Shown: positions 63,912 to 64,000 of the stretch, one piece after another
Numbering within the stretch: position 1 is the first letter of the stretch
How the letters are laid out: every line of letters starts with the position of its first letter
Source: Ditylenchus dipsaci
Lineage: Eukaryota > Nematoda > Chromadorea > Rhabditida > Anguinidae
Assembly: GCA_004194705.1 (NCBI GenBank)
Contig: SADC01001321.1
Coordinates: 124,001-188,000 of the forward strand
Direction of reading: 5' to 3'
Length of the DNA: 64,000 bases
Translations under genes and position numbers: made by a program
The notes under the pieces: generated by a model
Database searches by the model: none
Told to the model about the DNA's origin: nothing
The model's input: only the letters and a program-made list of their open reading frames with translations

Positions 63912-64000
63912 CAGCGGGGGCGTAATCGTTTTGCCAATGAAACTTTTGCCAATGGAATCTTTTTGCCGATGAGATCACTTCGCCAATGGTTTTTTTGCTA
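63912..64000. repeat. TTTTGCCAATGA word array at the window edge
   Basis: GGGGGCGTAATCGTTTTGCC then CGCCAATGAA words. The same head (CGGGGCGTAATCGTTTTGCC) starts the array at 51328-51440. Runs off the window. Confidence 0.6.

Noticed and set aside
1..64000. Integrated virus or reverse-transcriptase element
   Set aside because: No reverse transcriptase, integrase, capsid or other viral protein motif was seen in any frame.

Overview
This is an AT-rich, intron-containing animal genome window, most likely from an invertebrate. The conserved proteins are animal-type: a RUN+FYVE protein, SNAPC1, 14-3-3, BCKDHA, RPS19 and an MSP-domain protein. Many introns are only about 40-60 bases with a TTTTCAG-type acceptor, which is nematode-like, and MSP-domain genes are common in nematodes. 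I cannot fix the phylum from sequence alone.

Gene layout: 311-2400 (+) the C-terminal half of branched-chain ketoacid dehydrogenase E1-alpha, running directly into a diverged 14-3-3 gene through a shared exon; 3500-4101 (-) a damaged four-exon RPS19 copy lying between inverted repeats; 7419-7923 (-) a BED zinc-finger hAT-transposase fragment inside a dated transposon; 19249-34195 (+) a five-exon, frameshift-free MSP-domain gene whose introns are swollen to 4-5 kb by transposons; 40130-40283 (+) a second BED finger; 41571-42837 (+) SNAPC1; 42991-48855 (+) a RUFY-like RUN/coiled-coil/FYVE gene; 58416-59974 (-) an unrecognised gene with splice and poly(A) signals. Several conserved genes need single-base indels to stay in frame, and a local minisatellite varies almost only by indels, so residual assembly errors are likely.

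Nearly everything else is non-autonomous DNA transposon sequence, mostly palindromic and often nested. Hand-read target-site duplications (TSDs) define several groups: hAT-like elements with 8-bp TSDs and CAG/TAG/CA termini; a second 7-9-bp TSD group ending GG...CC; pogo/Tigger-like MITEs (TA, CAGTC termini); CCGTATT...AATACGG MITEs (TA); mariner-like elements (TA); and a TTAA palindrome. The striking shared feature is that many elements with 7-9-bp TSDs carry arrays of one short family-specific word in both arms (for example TTTGCTAAG, AATTGCGC, ACCCCGCC, AGAATTCTCC). This looks like transposase-binding-site arrays of many hAT-type sublineages coexisting in one 64-kb stretch. Additional layers are an ~85-bp minisatellite, a 20-bp minisatellite, a ~160-bp satellite-like family and tRNA-like sequences, some arranged as palindromes.
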